Assembly: GCA_964400495.1 (NCBI GenBank)
Contig: CAYNTS010000017.1
Coordinates: forward strand, 1-34,656
Origin: CAYNTS01 sp964400495
GTDB lineage: Bacteria; Fidelibacterota; Marinisomatia; SCGC-AAA003-L08; D37C17
Direction: 5' to 3'
Length of the DNA stretch: 34,656 nt
In this document: piece by piece, positions 27,201 through 34,656 of the stretch
Numbering within the stretch: the first letter of the stretch is position 1
Layout of the letters: every line of letters begins with the position of its first letter
Notes under the pieces: model-generated
The model's input: the letters and a program-made list of their open reading frames with translations, nothing else
What the model was told of the DNA's origin: nothing
The model's database searches: none
Translations under genes and position numbers: made by a program

Positions 27201-27235
27201 AAAACAAAGCCCTTGAAATTCAAGGGCTTTGTTTT
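27201..27235. terminator. Bidirectional Rho-independent terminator
   Basis: Two perfectly complementary 17-base arms (27201-27217 and 27219-27235) form a hairpin with a GGGC/GCCC core, and runs of T follow on both strands. On the minus strand it lies 16 bp after the stop of the secreted-protein gene and before the 505-aa cyclase gene. It should separate those two transcripts. Confidence 0.88.
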
Positions 27236-27250
27236 TTAATTAATGAAATA

Positions 27251-30200
27251 TTATTTCATTAACAATACTTTTTGAGATGAAGTAAATGAATTTGTTGTAA
27301 GCTTTACTATATACATTCCACTTGCAAACTCATTTGCAGTCCAACTTGTTTGGTGATATCCTTGCGACTGAACATCATTAAATAATTCTGCTACTTTTTG
27401 ACCTGTAATATTATAAACATCCACACTTACCAATGATTCTTCACTCAATGTATAATGAATGTTCACACTAGGATTAAAAGGATTTGGATAACTAGCTAAC
27501 AAAGTTGTTGTTGATGGTAAATTCTCAATATCTGCAGTAATTACATTTTGATACCAATCAATTGCAATAACTTCATTAATTTCCATACCTCCTTCAAAAG
27601 AAAGTAACTGCCCTTTCGGAAGAGTTGAGTTTTTTGTATTATAAATTAGAATTAAATTATCATTATATGATATATTCCAATCATTTGATAGTTCAGAAGA
27701 TAACAAAATAAATTCACCAATAAATTCTATTTGAAGTCCAGCAATATCTCCATCAGACTCAACAAATATTTGATTATTTACATTCTTAATTTCAACATTT
27801 GTAATCGGAGAAGATTCATGCACTTCTCGAGATAAAATAACTTCAATAATTGCAATAATATCAACTATATCAAGAATGCCATCTTCATTAATATCTCCAG
27901 CTTCAACCATTTGCTCAGTTGGAATAACCTCATCTAAAATAATTGAAACAAGCAACACTACATCAGAAATATTTATAATACCATCCGCCAGAACATCGCC
28001 TGGAAGAATATTGTACAAACAACTTCCATCATTAATAATTACTTGAGCGTTATAGTTAGAAGCGGTTGGATCACTACAACCTATTGCTTCTTGTTCTGTT
28101 GAACCAGTAATTTCAACTCCAAACATATTTGCACCCCAAGTATCTTCCCATATAAATGGTGTTTCATTTCCGGAGTTAATTATAGCACCTCCATCAGGAG
28201 ATTCAAGTGTTACCCAACTAATAACTGGGAGAGGAAATACTTCTCCAGTTTCCACATTGTATTCACCAGGTGAAATATGAATTGTAGCATTTTGTTGACT
28301 AGTACCATATGCTACACGAATTGCTTTTGAAATAGAGTTGTAAGGTGTATCATTAAGTCCATCACCACTTTCACCACCCTGTAACGAAACAAAAACATCA
28401 CCACTTCTGTATGATTCATTTCCAGTACAATTATCACACTGGATAGACAAAGTTTCACTATTTCTCATAGATGAACTCACCCAATAATTTGAGAAACTAT
28501 TAATTTCAGGATTGTACACTTCAAAATCACTATTACTCAAGTCTATATTCCTTGAAAATCCTGAAATATGCAAATCTTTACCTATTAATGCATCATTTCC
28601 AGTAAAAATGTTCGAAGAAATTTCTAATATTTCACATACTAATGGTGTGGAATCATCTCGTACATCATCAATTCCAATATCATCTCCAACGACACCACCC
28701 CCACCACGAGTCGCACGTGCACCTCGATTTGCAGACTCACCATTATTTCGAATATGATTATAATTAAGAATTGGACACATATTCAAAATTAGAAATCCAC
28801 CCCCAACTACTCCAGATTCAATAATTCCGTTAGAGTTTTGTTTATACACCAATGTCCCATATCCATTCTTTAAAGTAAATCCATGTACTTCTGGTGATGA
28901 GCCTACATAATTACTATCTAAAGTACTGAATAAAAGCACGCTTGCTTTGTTTGGATCAACTGGTGAACCACCATCAATAATTGTATTTGGAATATGACTT
29001 GGGTCACCATCAATTAAAAACTGACTTGCTAAAACAATTGGTTTATCAATAACTAAATTTTCGTAATATGTACCATCATCAACAATAATAGTATCACCTG
29101 CTTCAGCTATATATATTGCTTCTGTGATGCTTGTAATATCATCGGGAACATGTATATAATTATCTGTTTCTATATTTGAAACAGTTACTTCAAATAAAGT
29201 TGAAGCAGATAGCCCTCCATTATCAAAAGCTGAAACTGTTATTGTTTCAACTCCAGAACTTATAAAATCATACAAGAATAAAACAGATGAAACAATATTT
29301 GTAGAAAAAAAACTTTGAGTAGCATTTATTGAGATATTCAAAGATTGGAATTGATTATCTACATCCAAAAATACATTGCTTAAATCAATCAAAATAGGTT
29401 CATCACCTATAAATACACTCTGATTGGGGATTGCAGAAACAACTTCTGGTGCATCATTCACAGCTTCAACAATAATTACCACATTTGCAACATTTGAAGT
29501 ATAATCATCATCGGATACTTGAAATTTAAAATGATCCGGTCCATTATAGTTCATAAATGGTGTATAGGTAATACAGGCTCCGCTAAAGCCACTTAATGTG
29601 CCATTCACTGGAGGTTCTACTAATGTGAATACAATATCACCATCTCTTTCTGAATTTTCATTCTGATTGGTAAATTGACGAATACGATTTGATTTTATAA
29701 TTTCTTTATCATGAAAATTGTAATTTGATACCCCATTGCAATCACCCCCATCATTATTATAACAGGATAAATCTGCACCAAATTGTTGATCTGCACAATC
29801 AGGCAAACCATCACCAATCCAAGATTCTGGAATACATTCGCCAGAACCGTCGCAATCTAAAACATACCCTGCATCACATTGAGGTTGGCTACTACAATCA
29901 GCAGGACATGTGGATTCATTCTCACCCCAACCATCTTCACACACTCCATTACCGCAATTATTTTCATTCGCATGGGTTTCTAAACAAATTAGTACAGAAG
30001 TATCCTCTTGGATTTGAACCTGTTGGTTTTGCGCTCCATATCCTTCATCATTTTCGCAATCCTCTTCGCAAACCTCTTGTTCACCTGGGTCACACTCACT
30101 ATCACCACAATAGTGATTTTGATTATCTGTTTCATTACAATCTTCTGGACAATTATAAATTAATTCATTATAATCACAATAATCATCTCCACAATACGGT

Positions 30201-31954
30201 TGTTCATAATCTACACCAAAATAACATGAACCATCATTAAATTCGGCATCATCATCATAATTTTGAGCATTTGGATTCGTACAACCAAAATCATCTAAAT
30301 CAAAATCATTCCACCATCCATCATCAGAATTGAAGCCATACATACCAGATTCTTCCATATCCTCCCAATCAAAGATATCATCTAAATCATCAAAGTCAAC
30401 ATTTGCACTTCCAAACAAATTCACAAAGTCAACAAATGTTAATGGAAAATCTTCACCCATTGCTTCTGAGTATGTACCATCTGCAATAATAATAGAAACT
30501 TCTGAATCTGTTCCTCCAAATGCAAGACTCAATGCATGAGATACTGTTTTAAATGGATTTGCTTCTGAACCATTACCTTCTATATCGTTTCCACTGGTTC
30601 CATTCACAAAAATTTCACCATCTAATGCTACTACAACTCCTTGCCCTCCTGCAAAATCGTAAGAAATCGTACTTCCTTCAGAAGGTCCACGAGAAAACCA
30701 ATAATTTGATACACCACTTCCTGTATTGCTATATACATCAAAATTACCGTTTTGTAAATTTATTGACTGAGAACTACCACTTGCATGAAATGTTTTCCCA
30801 ACATCTGCTTCATTTTCTGTAAAAATATTGGTTGAAAAATCCAATTCAAGGCAATCAAGGGTTGGATTTCTCTCACCATCTCGTACATCATCAATTCCAA
30901 TATCATCTCCAACGACACCACCCCCACCACGAGTCGCACGTGCACCTCGATTTGCAGACTCACCATTATTTCGAATATGATTATAATTAAGAATTGGACA
31001 CATATTCAAAATTAGAAATCCACCCCCAACTACTCCAGATTCAATAATTCCGTTAGAGTTTTGTTTATACACCAATGTCCCATATCCATTCTTTAAAGTA
31101 AATCCATGTACTTCTGGTGATGAGCCTACATAATTACTATCTAAAGTACTGAATAAAAGCACGCTTGCTTTGTTTGGATCAACTGGTGAACCACCATCAA
31201 TAATTGTATTTGGAATATGACTTGGGTCACCATCAATTAAAAACTGACTTGCTAAAACAATTGGTTTATCAATAACTAAATTTTCGTAATATGTACCATC
31301 ATCAACAATAATAGTATCACCTGGCGATGCAGATGCAATTGCATCTTTTATTAAATCAAAGTCTGTAGGTACCGAAATAAACGTATGAGAATTATTACAA
31401 GAAGATCCATTACCACCACATACACCACATTCATCTTCTTCTGCAATACCACCCCATTCCCCATTGCAATCTTGCGTGCAGTCATTAAATGGGTCATCAT
31501 CACAAACACCACATTCATCAAAAGTTCTTTGACCAAAACAAATGCCACTACAGTCCATGTCGGCATTACCGCCATTACACACCCAGCAATCATCCATAAT
31601 ATAAGCTGGACAAACTTGACCATTTATATCTTCATATTCACAACAATTATATGTTCCATCACCACAGCCTGTTGAAGTAGGAATGTAATTAATTGCATTT
31701 GGGTCATCACATCCGGGTGTTTGTAAACTAATACATTCACCACAACCAAAGAGTGCCAATAAAGTATAGCCAGCTGGACAATAGCATCCACCATCATCCC
31801 CAACTATTGCACCAGAAATTTGATTGCAGGAACAAGATCCATCATTTAAACCAGGAAGGTCAATACCATCACCACACCCTAAATCACCACATTGTCCAAA
31901 TACTATGGATGAAAAAATAACTGAAATAACTATTAAAAAAATACTTTTCTTCAT
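27251..31954 (-). CDS. Large secreted modular protein with beta-helix modules, dockerin-like segment and type IX-like sorting domain
   Basis: This 1567-aa exported protein has a signal peptide (KKSIFLIVISVIFSSIVFG, cleavage before QCGD). The order is as follows: a Cys-rich N-terminus with DECGVCGGNGSSC-type repeats (about 20-190); beta-helix module 1 (about 190-515) with an Asp-rich insert (515-555) and GCTNPNAQNYDDD repeat; CGDxxC...CPEDC motifs and an LDL-A/Notch-like Cys segment (580-740); and a cadherin/Ig-like region (750-925). Beta-helix module 2 (930-1285) follows, with GCSDPTASNY and a dockerin-like pair GDVLADGIINISD/GDINEDGILDIVD (1315-1375). Last come a cohesin-like beta domain and a C-terminal sorting domain (YPNPFNPSVNI...VLLMK). 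It is likely a surface or released adhesin or carbohydrate-binding protein. AGGAG precedes the ATG at good spacing. No catalytic site was recognised. Confidence 0.88.
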   Translation of the reverse strand: MKKSIFLIVISVIFSSIVFGQCGDLGCGDGIDLPGLNDGSCSCNQISGAIVGDDGGCYCPAGYTLLALFGCGECISLQTPGCDDPNAINYIPTSTGCGDGTYNCCEYEDINGQVCPAYIMDDCWVCNGGNADMDCSGICFGQRTFDECGVCDDDPFNDCTQDCNGEWGGIAEEDECGVCGGNGSSCNNSHTFISVPTDFDLIKDAIASASPGDTIIVDDGTYYENLVIDKPIVLASQFLIDGDPSHIPNTIIDGGSPVDPNKASVLLFSTLDSNYVGSSPEVHGFTLKNGYGTLVYKQNSNGIIESGVVGGGFLILNMCPILNYNHIRNNGESANRGARATRGGGGVVGDDIGIDDVRDGERNPTLDCLELDFSTNIFTENEADVGKTFHASGSSQSINLQNGNFDVYSNTGSGVSNYWFSRGPSEGSTISYDFAGGQGVVVALDGEIFVNGTSGNDIEGNGSEANPFKTVSHALSLAFGGTDSEVSIIIADGTYSEAMGEDFPLTFVDFVNLFGSANVDFDDLDDIFDWEDMEESGMYGFNSDDGWWNDFDLDDFGCTNPNAQNYDDDAEFNDGSCYFGVDYEQPYCGDDYCDYNELIYNCPEDCNETDNQNHYCGDSECDPGEQEVCEEDCENDEGYGAQNQQVQIQEDTSVLICLETHANENNCGNGVCEDGWGENESTCPADCSSQPQCDAGYVLDCDGSGECIPESWIGDGLPDCADQQFGADLSCYNNDGGDCNGVSNYNFHDKEIIKSNRIRQFTNQNENSERDGDIVFTLVEPPVNGTLSGFSGACITYTPFMNYNGPDHFKFQVSDDDYTSNVANVVIIVEAVNDAPEVVSAIPNQSVFIGDEPILIDLSNVFLDVDNQFQSLNISINATQSFFSTNIVSSVLFLYDFISSGVETITVSAFDNGGLSASTLFEVTVSNIETDNYIHVPDDITSITEAIYIAEAGDTIIVDDGTYYENLVIDKPIVLASQFLIDGDPSHIPNTIIDGGSPVDPNKASVLLFSTLDSNYVGSSPEVHGFTLKNGYGTLVYKQNSNGIIESGVVGGGFLILNMCPILNYNHIRNNGESANRGARATRGGGGVVGDDIGIDDVRDDSTPLVCEILEISSNIFTGNDALIGKDLHISGFSRNIDLSNSDFEVYNPEINSFSNYWVSSSMRNSETLSIQCDNCTGNESYRSGDVFVSLQGGESGDGLNDTPYNSISKAIRVAYGTSQQNATIHISPGEYNVETGEVFPLPVISWVTLESPDGGAIINSGNETPFIWEDTWGANMFGVEITGSTEQEAIGCSDPTASNYNAQVIINDGSCLYNILPGDVLADGIINISDVVLLVSIILDEVIPTEQMVEAGDINEDGILDIVDIIAIIEVILSREVHESSPITNVEIKNVNNQIFVESDGDIAGLQIEFIGEFILLSSELSNDWNISYNDNLILIYNTKNSTLPKGQLLSFEGGMEINEVIAIDWYQNVITADIENLPSTTTLLASYPNPFNPSVNIHYTLSEESLVSVDVYNITGQKVAELFNDVQSQGYHQTSWTANEFASGMYIVKLTTNSFTSSQKVLLMK
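28654..29100 (-). repeat. 447-bp exact direct repeat, copy 2 (second beta-helix module)
   Basis: This block appears identical, base for base in my reading, to 30877-31323. The offset is 2223 bp, a multiple of three, so both copies are in frame. It encodes about residues 952-1100, from IIVDDGTYYENL to GDDIGIDDVRD. The sequence on each side is only distantly similar between copies. Confidence 0.93.
30877..31323 (-). repeat. 447-bp exact direct repeat, copy 1 (first beta-helix module)
   Basis: This is the partner of 28654-29100 and encodes about residues 211-359 of the same protein. Bases just outside the block differ (30876 versus 28653; 31324 versus 29101), which fixes the limits. No inverted repeats or transposase genes lie at the edges. 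Confidence 0.93.
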
Positions 31955-32069
31955 AATTTGCTCCTAAATAATAATTTTTGATGATTAAATCTGTATAAAA
32001 ACTACCTAACATTCAACTCTTTACCAAGTTTTAGTTTACGAGAGTGATGCTTATCACAATTTTGAAATT
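31955..32069 (-). promoter_or_regulatory. Intergenic promoter region of the secreted-protein gene
   Basis: This 115-bp AT-rich gap holds the CRP-like palindrome and an AGGAG ribosome site about 7 bases before the ATG. A weak promoter can be read as TTG at 32025-32027 with TAGTTTTT near 31997-32004, similar to the TAnnTTTG box of Bacteroidetes. The exact start of transcription is uncertain. Confidence 0.4.
32043..32058. promoter_or_regulatory. CRP/FNR-type palindromic operator candidate
   Basis: On the plus strand the site reads AGTGA-N6-TCACA, with spacer TGCTTA. It matches the classic cAMP-receptor-protein core TGTGA-N6-TCACA at 9 of 10 positions, and flanking A/T runs extend the likeness. 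It lies about 90-105 bp before the ATG of the secreted-protein gene and 12 bp after the stop of the 819-aa cyclase homologue. This is a normal distance for an activator site. The regulator itself is not in the window. Confidence 0.5.
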
Positions 32070-34529
32070 TTAATCGTTAACTAATGAGTTTCCGCAACTT
32101 GGACAAAATTTAAATTTATTTTTATTTGGTGTACCGCAACTTGGGCAAAATGCAAATATTTTTTGAGGTTCTTCTTTACTTTTTCTAACTTCTTTAACTT
32201 CTTGTTGCTTTTGAACAGATGATGTTTCAGTTGTTAAATCCTCAAACATTTTTCTGTGAATTAGTGGAAGATGTAGATAATCTTCTCTAATTTTAGTATC
32301 TTCAATTTTATTTGCAACTCTTTTTAAAGCCTGCTGTGCTTTTAATTGAAATTCTAAAGCTTTATCTTTTTGACCAATCAATAAGAAAATTTGCGAAACA
32401 TACCATAATTCTCTTGTTTTTCGACCTTGGTTATTGTGCGACACTAATTCCTTTGCAAATGCAAAAAATTCATCTTTGGCAAGTTCATCATTTTTGGCTT
32501 GATATAAAAAACAAATAGCTCTTGATGAAGCGTCATAAAATGACATTTTTCTTCTGGTTGCCAATTTTACTGCTCTTTGAATATATTTTTCAGATTCCTC
32601 CATTTTATCTGCATATAGATATGCTTGGCCAAGAAACAATGTCGTGGCTTCCACGGCAGGTCTATGTTCAGCTTTATGATGAAATTTAAGAGCTTTGATA
32701 AAGGACTGTTGAGCTTGTTTCCAATTTTCTTGGTTTAAGTAAATAATTCCTTGATGACGATAAATTATTCCAGCAGACCCATAATCATTTAAATCATTCA
32801 CAATTTGTAATGATTCTTTATAATGCTTCATCGCTTCTTCATAATGTCCAATATAAACTAAATTATTTGCCAAATTCATTTTCATAATTGCAAAATTACG
32901 TTTCATTTTAAGTTCGTCAAACAACTCAATTGATTCTTTACATAACTCAATTGCTTTTGAATAGTTACCACCACGTTTATATGGAAATGACATATTTGCA
33001 ACACTTGATGCAATTAATTTTTTATCATCCAATTCACGCTTAATGGTAAGAGATCTATTTAAGTACTCTAAAGATTTTTCTGATTCTCCAATATTAGCAT
33101 AACTTTGACCTAGATTGTTTAATATTTTCGCCTCTTCCTGTAGATTGTTTTCTTTTGCTCTTTCAGCTAAAGCATCTTCAAAACTATCAATTGCCTGGTC
33201 ATATTTTCCCCATTTCTTATAAATTAATCCGTACACATTGTGTAAACCAGCAATAGCTGAAAAATCCTTTTCTTTCTTGGCAACTATCATAGCTTCATCA
33301 AGGACTGTAACAGCTTTTTCAAACTTATTATCTTGCAATAACACTGACGCATAATGATATCTAACTTCAATAAAATTAGGATCTAATTTTATTGCCTCTT
33401 TAAACAAACTTTGTGTAATCTCAATATCCATATTGGATTTAGCACTTTGGTTTAAATATCTCCCTTTTAAAAATAACTCATACGCTTCGGCAGAAACCTT
33501 TCGTTCTTTCTTAAGCAACTTCTGAAACGAATCTGGAATTTCTAGTCCAAATGATTCCAGTACTTTAGCTGCAACTTGACTTCTTATCTTTTGTAAGTTG
33601 TGTGTATTCCCTTCCCATATTTCTGTCCAAATTGGTTTATTTTTGGAATCAATTAATTGTAAAGATAATCGAAACATTTCACCAATTCTCATTATACTTC
33701 CTTCGACGATATGGTCAACATTTAGAACTTCGATTAACTTAGGAATATCATTAAAAAGATTTTTATGTTTCATCACATCGGCAATTCCGGGAACACGAAT
33801 TTTACCTGCTTTTCCCAAATCGATGGTTAAATCTTCGGTTAAACCATAGCAAAAGAATTCATCATCGGAGGAACCTAAATTATTTAAATATAAAACTGCA
33901 ACGGATTGTACTTTTCCTTTATCTACTTTTCTGTCGGCTAGCTGAATATCTCTTTCAACGAGAGATTTTATAAGAGAATTAGTTGTTTCATTATTATAAT
34001 CAAATTCATTAACATAAACTTTAAATACTCGTTCTGGGTCTTTGATATTTTTAAGAAATATTCTCCCTAAATCACGAGTAAAAATATCCTTTTCGCTCCT
34101 AATCGAGTTATACACAGCTTGAGATGTTAAAATTTCGCCTGAAGCGGCAATGGGTTCGATACGTGCTGCCATGTTTACACCATCACCAAACAAATCACCA
34201 TCTTTTTCGTACACTTCTCCCATGTGTATTCCAATTTTAACTAACATTTGGAAAGTTTCAGGGTTCTGTTCGTTGGCTTTTCTTAGGGTTTCTTGTATTG
34301 ATATTCCACATTGAATTGCTTCAGTTGCAGAAGTAAACTCCGCAAATATCTTTTCATTCATGTGTTTTATTATTCGGCCTGAAAAATTATCAACTATTTT
34401 ATCGATAATTCTATCATGTTCATTTAGTAATTGAAGAGCTAATTTTTCATCATCACTAGCAAGTTTATTATACCCCGCCAATTCTGTGAACATTATAGCT
34501 ACTAATTTCTTTTTTCTTTTTACTGCCAA
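32070..34529 (-). CDS. Class III nucleotidyl cyclase homologue with TolB-like region, TPRs and zinc ribbon; both metal Asp replaced by Glu
   Basis: This 819-aa protein has a cyclase domain (about 1-170) and a TolB/FlgO-like alpha-beta region (about 205-335, with VAVLYLNNLG and HIVEGSIMRIGEMFRLSLQLID). About ten TPR motifs (350-740) and a zinc ribbon with two CPSCG knuckles follow. The cyclase domain aligns without gaps with the 505-aa paralogue. At the two metal sites it has Glu16 (FTELAGYN) and Glu59 (IKHMNEKIF) instead of Asp. It keeps Lys55, Asp112, Asn119 and the transition-state Arg123 (NMAARIE). It may be a pseudo-cyclase or the C2-like half of a heterodimer (inference). The start is TTG at 34527-34529, with GAG 7 bases upstream; a nearby ATG is out of frame. 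Confidence 0.88.
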   Translation of the reverse strand: MAVKRKKKLVAIMFTELAGYNKLASDDEKLALQLLNEHDRIIDKIVDNFSGRIIKHMNEKIFAEFTSATEAIQCGISIQETLRKANEQNPETFQMLVKIGIHMGEVYEKDGDLFGDGVNMAARIEPIAASGEILTSQAVYNSIRSEKDIFTRDLGRIFLKNIKDPERVFKVYVNEFDYNNETTNSLIKSLVERDIQLADRKVDKGKVQSVAVLYLNNLGSSDDEFFCYGLTEDLTIDLGKAGKIRVPGIADVMKHKNLFNDIPKLIEVLNVDHIVEGSIMRIGEMFRLSLQLIDSKNKPIWTEIWEGNTHNLQKIRSQVAAKVLESFGLEIPDSFQKLLKKERKVSAEAYELFLKGRYLNQSAKSNMDIEITQSLFKEAIKLDPNFIEVRYHYASVLLQDNKFEKAVTVLDEAMIVAKKEKDFSAIAGLHNVYGLIYKKWGKYDQAIDSFEDALAERAKENNLQEEAKILNNLGQSYANIGESEKSLEYLNRSLTIKRELDDKKLIASSVANMSFPYKRGGNYSKAIELCKESIELFDELKMKRNFAIMKMNLANNLVYIGHYEEAMKHYKESLQIVNDLNDYGSAGIIYRHQGIIYLNQENWKQAQQSFIKALKFHHKAEHRPAVEATTLFLGQAYLYADKMEESEKYIQRAVKLATRRKMSFYDASSRAICFLYQAKNDELAKDEFFAFAKELVSHNNQGRKTRELWYVSQIFLLIGQKDKALEFQLKAQQALKRVANKIEDTKIREDYLHLPLIHRKMFEDLTTETSSVQKQQEVKEVRKSKEEPQKIFAFCPSCGTPNKNKFKFCPSCGNSLVND

Positions 34530-34591
34530 TTATTACTCATTTTATGTGATTTCAATAGCATAATTTAAATAGTAATACCATTACAATGCGG
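34530..34591 (-). promoter_or_regulatory. Probable promoter region of the 819-aa cyclase homologue
   Basis: This short gap between the terminator and the TTG start must hold the promoter. A weak candidate is TTGTAA and TATGCT with 18 bases between them. A small inverted repeat (GTAAT-N3-ATTAC, 34572-34584) lies inside it. A partial CRP-like site (TGTGA-N6-TAGCA, 34545-34560, 8 of 10 core positions) sits just before the ribosome site. Confidence 0.35.
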
Positions 34592-34624
34592 ATAAAAAAA
34601 AGGGAGTCAATGACTCCCCTTTTC
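34592..34624. terminator. Rho-independent terminator of a gene to the right of the window
   Basis: Arms GGGAGTC (34602-34608) and GACTCCC (34612-34618) enclose a three-base loop. On the minus strand the hairpin is followed by eight T residues (34593-34600). It should end a leftward transcript whose gene lies beyond 34656, and it marks the start of the cyclase/secreted-protein transcription unit. Confidence 0.82.
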
Positions 34625-34656
34625 ATATTTACTTACCCGCAACCTAATTAATATTG

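Noticed and set aside
29725..30240. A 171-codon plus-strand open frame rich in His and Asn
   Set aside because: It lies wholly opposite the Cys/Asp-rich part of the secreted-protein gene. Its His-rich translation is the reverse complement of Asp, Asn and Cys codons, and it has no domain or ribosome site.
28654..31323. The paired 447-bp repeats as a mobile element or CRISPR-like array
   Set aside because: The repeats are in-frame coding sequence within one gene, with no transposase, terminal inverted repeats or regular short spacers.
31351..31675. Hydrophobic minus-frame and Thr/Ile-rich plus-frame ORFs
   Set aside because: Both are alternative readings of the Cys-rich N-terminus of the secreted protein, with low-complexity composition and no start signals.
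34625..34656. The end of a further gene at the right edge
   Set aside because: The terminator implies one, but the remaining 32 bases have possible stops in more than one frame and no recognisable residues, so its frame and identity cannot be read.

Overview
The window is AT-rich (about one third G+C by eye) and bacterial. Every gene I can support, 31 of them including one cut by the left edge, lies on the minus strand, so transcription runs from high to low coordinates. The mix suggests a marine member of the FCB superphylum, most likely Candidatus Marinimicrobia (SAR406). The reasons are a secreted protein with GCxDPxAxNY-type Cys repeats, a dockerin-like segment and a C-terminal sorting domain of the type IX secretion kind, a complete batABCDE run, an ftsK-lolA pair and Gram-negative capsule genes. 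The lineage is inference; no rRNA or other marker is present.

Layout in transcription order. (1) 34656-25038: a terminator hairpin, a class III nucleotidyl cyclase homologue fused to a TolB-like region, TPRs and a zinc ribbon (819 aa), a 1567-aa secreted modular protein, a bidirectional terminator, a second cyclase homologue with a zinc ribbon (505 aa), and a PAP2-type membrane phosphatase. (2) 24960-18082: truA, a DegS/HtrA-like protease, then purB, purC, psd, pssA, purS, purQ, a DUF4321-like membrane protein and tatA, closely packed. (3) 17962-12617: batA, batB, batC, batD, batE. (4) 12539-6735: yebC, ruvC, ruvA, gcvT, ftsK, lolA-like. (5) 6732-1: a YbhN/LPG-synthase-type membrane protein, a Wzc-type tyrosine kinase/co-polymerase, a UDP-sugar 6-dehydrogenase, a WbpE-like aminotransferase, a UDP-glucuronate-decarboxylase-like enzyme and the first codons of galE. 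This is the start of a capsule or exopolysaccharide locus.

Many neighbours overlap as ATGA or TAATG, or abut with no gap, so translation is probably coupled along long transcripts. TTG or GTG starts are common. There is no gene-free stretch over 300 bases. The largest are 34530-34656, 17963-18081, 31955-32069 and 27149-27250. I saw no tRNA, rRNA, CRISPR array, insertion sequence or phage gene.

The most interesting region is 25.0-34.6 kb. The two cyclase domains align without gaps over their first 123 residues and have lost complementary halves of the class III active site. The 505-aa protein keeps both metal-binding Asp residues but has Gln for the transition-state Arg. The 819-aa protein keeps that Arg but has Glu for both Asp residues. 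They flank the secreted-protein gene, and a near-perfect CRP-type palindrome (AGTGA-N6-TCACA) lies just upstream of that gene. I propose, as inference, that the two proteins form a heterodimeric cyclase with one complete site (like mammalian C1/C2), possibly controlling the secreted protein through a CRP-family regulator encoded elsewhere. The secreted protein also holds two 447-bp copies, identical at every base, inside otherwise diverged beta-helix modules.
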